7,138 bases of DNA from contig NZ_CALJAH010000255.1 of assembly GCF_938028185.1 (NCBI RefSeq), positions 1 through 7,138 of the forward strand. The letters run 5' to 3'. The position numbers were made by a program, and so were the translations under genes. How positions within the stretch are numbered: the stretch's first letter is position 1; the number at the start of each line of letters is the position of its first letter. The DNA is from an uncultured Cardiobacterium sp. GTDB taxonomy: Bacteria > Pseudomonadota > Gammaproteobacteria > Cardiobacteriales > Cardiobacteriaceae. Shown here in pieces: positions 5,482 to 7,138 of the stretch. The notes below the pieces were generated by a model that saw only the letters and a program-made list of their open reading frames with translations, was not told where the DNA came from and searched no databases.

Positions 5482-6336
5482 ATGAATTATATTTATTCTG
5501 ATACAATAAGCAATAATATAAAAAAGGTAGAGCAATATATCCTTGTGGTTTATGAACCGCAGTCTTCTGAAAAAGATAAAAATCTATATTTTGAAAAAGA
5601 TTTTATTGCCTGTTTGCTTATTGAAAAGGAAGAATATTATGAAAAAGATGACCTCTTAATTATTAGGGAGGCTTATCTGAAGCTATCATATAAAGTGTTA
5701 TTCTCAATATATTCTCAAAAAACAAAATCTGGCTCTTTTCAAGGCGGATATTACAATTATAGTATGCCACAAGTATCAATAACCTCCAGCTCTCCGGGTA
5801 TAGATGGTTTTGTTTTGATAGAAGATTCTGATCTTAGAGAAAAGAGGATTGGGACATATCTTATGAATGAGGTTGTCTCTTGGGCAAAACAATGGCCAGA
5901 AGCAAAAGTAAAACCTGTAAAATTATATAAGGTACAGGCTACTAATGACAATAAAGCAAGAAGAAATCGTTTTTATGAGAGATTTGGACTGGTATTTGAA
6001 TATTCTGATTCCAATAAATCAGAAGGAAAGTCTAACGAGATGTTTGCAAGCGAATTGATTGAAGTTGATACGTGGAGAAAAAATATTAAAAAACAGAAAA
6101 TAAATGAATTCTTGTGTGATATTTTACGCGAAAATCGCAGATATAAGGCAGAAAATAAAAGGAATCTTAACGAGATTAAACGATTAAATAAATACCTAGA
6201 TGAAGCCAGAGAACATCCTTTTGCTTGGTGCTTGCAATATGGCGAGTTTGGAATTTTTATGAAGTTTTTGATATTTTTTATTCTATGGATGGCCAAATTA
6301 TTACGAGGATTCAGTTCATTGTTTTTAAAGAGGTAA
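5482..6336 (+). CDS. GNAT acetyltransferase with coiled coil and C-terminal anchor
   Basis: A 284-residue protein that I do not recognise as a named family. Residues about 105-172 carry the GNAT signature: a beta strand GFVLIED (109-115), the acetyl-CoA loop LREKRIGTYLMNEVVSWA (118-135, with R122-I-G124 in the pyrophosphate-binding turn), and motif B NDNKARRNRFYERFGLVFEY (155-174). Residues about 1-100 are a long, charged N-terminal part. Residues about 198-243 are Lys/Glu/Arg/Asn-rich and probably coiled coil. Residues about 257-275 (IFMKFLIFFILWMAKLL) form one hydrophobic segment close to the C-terminus, suggesting a tail-anchored membrane protein with a cytoplasmic enzyme. AAGGTGG at 5471-5477 supports the ATG. 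Codons are AT-rich (about one-third G+C), unlike every neighbour, pointing to horizontal acquisition. The acceptor substrate is unknown. Toxin-type GNATs are shorter and paired with an antitoxin, which is absent here. Confidence 0.82.
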   Translation: MNYIYSDTISNNIKKVEQYILVVYEPQSSEKDKNLYFEKDFIACLLIEKEEYYEKDDLLIIREAYLKLSYKVLFSIYSQKTKSGSFQGGYYNYSMPQVSITSSSPGIDGFVLIEDSDLREKRIGTYLMNEVVSWAKQWPEAKVKPVKLYKVQATNDNKARRNRFYERFGLVFEYSDSNKSEGKSNEMFASELIEVDTWRKNIKKQKINEFLCDILRENRRYKAENKRNLNEIKRLNKYLDEAREHPFAWCLQYGEFGIFMKFLIFFILWMAKLLRGFSSLFLKR

Positions 6337-6355
6337 AATTATAGTTGTGTAATAT

Positions 6356-6373
6356 AAAAATCTTCGCCAGATT
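6356..6373 (-). terminator. Weak candidate terminator after the speE-like gene
   Basis: On the minus strand AATCT (6373-6369) and AGATT (6363-6359) form a 5-bp stem with a GGCGA loop followed by TTTATA, about 37 nt beyond the stop of the spermidine synthase-like gene. The stem is short, so efficiency is doubtful. Apart from this and a TGCTATAAT box at 6391-6399, the stretch 6337-6409 contains nothing I can identify. Confidence 0.3.
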
Positions 6374-6409
6374 AAGTTGTATTTAATTTTTGCTATAATA
6401 TTTGTTACA

Positions 6410-7138
6410 TTACCTTTGCACCTCCCCCCAATCCTGCTCAAAGTAACTCACCAGTTTTTGCGTGTTGAGGTAATTCGGCTCAACGGCGCGGCGTGCCATG
6501 TCCGGCGGGAAGCGGAACATTTCTGCCGCCGTTTGTGCGTTGAGGTAGCGGGTTTTGACGTCAAAGCGGGTCGGTACGGGGAAAGCGTCCGTGTGTGCGG
6601 CGAGGACGTAGCCCCATTCACCGAAGGACGGCACGTAAACGTGATACGGCGCGGTGTGGAGACCTGCTGCTTCCAGCGTCGCCACCACCGACCAGTAGGC
6701 GTTCGGCGCGAAGTAGGGCGAGGTGGATTGTACGACGATGTAACCGCCGGGCGCGAGGTGGCGCGCGACGAGGCGGTACATCGGCACCGAGTAGAGTTTG
6801 CCGAGGGAGAAGTTGGACGGGTCGGGCAGGTCGATGATGATGACGTCGTATGCGCCACGGTCGGTTTCCAGCCATTGTGCGGCGTCGGCGTTGATGACGC
6901 GCAGTTTCGGATGGGTGAGCGCGCCGCCGTTGAGTGCGGTCAGAGTGGCGGAGGTGGCGAAGGTGCGGGTCATTTCCGCGTCCAGATCGACGAGGGTAAT
7001 CTGTTGAACTTGCGGGTATTTCAGCACTTCGCGTGCGGCGAGGCCATCGCCGCCGCCGAGGATGAGGACGCGCGCGGGCGACCGCGCCATTTGCATCGCC
7101 GGCAGTACCAGCGCTTCGTGGTAGCGCGCTTCGTCGCG
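6410..7138 (-). CDS. Spermidine synthase-like aminopropyltransferase, 5' part missing
   Basis: The C-terminal 242 residues of a SpeE-superfamily protein; the frame stays open to the right edge at 7138, so the start lies outside. The visible part begins RDEARYHEALVLPA, the conserved D-E-x-x-Y-H-E region before the Rossmann fold. Next come VLILGGGDGLAAREVLKYP (nucleotide-binding glycine loop), ITLVDLD (acidic residue ending strand 2), INADAAQWL, and the active-site region DVIIIDLPDPSN. This DLPDPSN form, with the NAYWSVVATLEAAGL and PSFGEWGY motifs, resembles the long polyamine aminopropyltransferase-like proteins that carry an N-terminal membrane domain, rather than compact soluble SpeE. That domain cannot be seen here. 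Stop is TAA at 6412-6410. The internal methionine at 7096 is not the true start because conserved sequence continues upstream. Confidence 0.9.
   Translation of the reverse strand, partial: RDEARYHEALVLPAMQMARSPARVLILGGGDGLAAREVLKYPQVQQITLVDLDAEMTRTFATSATLTALNGGALTHPKLRVINADAAQWLETDRGAYDVIIIDLPDPSNFSLGKLYSVPMYRLVARHLAPGGYIVVQSTSPYFAPNAYWSVVATLEAAGLHTAPYHVYVPSFGEWGYVLAAHTDAFPVPTRFDVKTRYLNAQTAAEMFRFPPDMARRAVEPNYLNTQKLVSYFEQDWGEVQR

Noticed and set aside
5482..6336. GNAT toxin of a toxin-antitoxin pair
   Set aside because: Toxin GNATs such as AtaT/TacT are about 160-175 residues and sit next to a ribbon-helix-helix antitoxin. This protein is 284 residues, has a membrane segment, and has no small partner gene on either side.
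5396..6395. Direct repeats flanking the AT-rich island as an insertion footprint
   Set aside because: TTTGCT occurs near both ends, but six AT-rich bases are not significant and the neighbouring bases do not extend the match.

Overview
The window reads as a moderately GC-rich gammaproteobacterial chromosome segment: sampled core-gene stretches are about 60-63% G+C. It is built round the conserved ffs-dnaX-ybaB-recR housekeeping block. The dnaX gene carries an Escherichia coli-type frameshift site. I lean towards a Cardiobacterium-like organism, but that is an impression from gene content and composition and was not tested.

Layout. Positions 1-206 hold no gene: a terminator for a + strand gene lying before the window, a C/G-rich palindrome, and a strong hairpin closing the minus-strand operon. 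From 4845 down to 207 everything is on the minus strand: 4.5S SRP RNA (ffs), dnaX (DNA polymerase III tau/gamma), ybaB (nucleoid-associated protein), recR (recombination mediator), a secreted Sel1-repeat protein and a zinc-ribbon Nudix hydrolase. Junctions within this block are tight: 27, 3, -1, 40 and 2 nt. I see no internal terminator apart from the T-rich tract after ffs, so it may be one transcription unit running from the ffs promoter to the hairpin at 181-206. A divergent promoter drives an OsmC-family gene on the + strand (4957-5364), which ends in its own terminator.

From about 5400 to 6410 the sequence drops to about one-third G+C. It carries one + strand gene for a GNAT-type acetyltransferase with an added coiled coil and a C-terminal membrane anchor; this looks like a horizontally acquired cargo gene. 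Beyond it, GC-rich sequence resumes with the 3' part of a minus-strand spermidine synthase-like gene that runs off the right edge.

The most interesting points are a complete programmed -1 frameshift signal in dnaX, predicted to make a short gamma protein beside full-length tau; the orphan tail-anchored GNAT gene in its AT-rich island; and the dependence of a dnaX gene without a Shine-Dalgarno site on readthrough from ffs. I found no CRISPR array, transposase, tRNA or rRNA gene.
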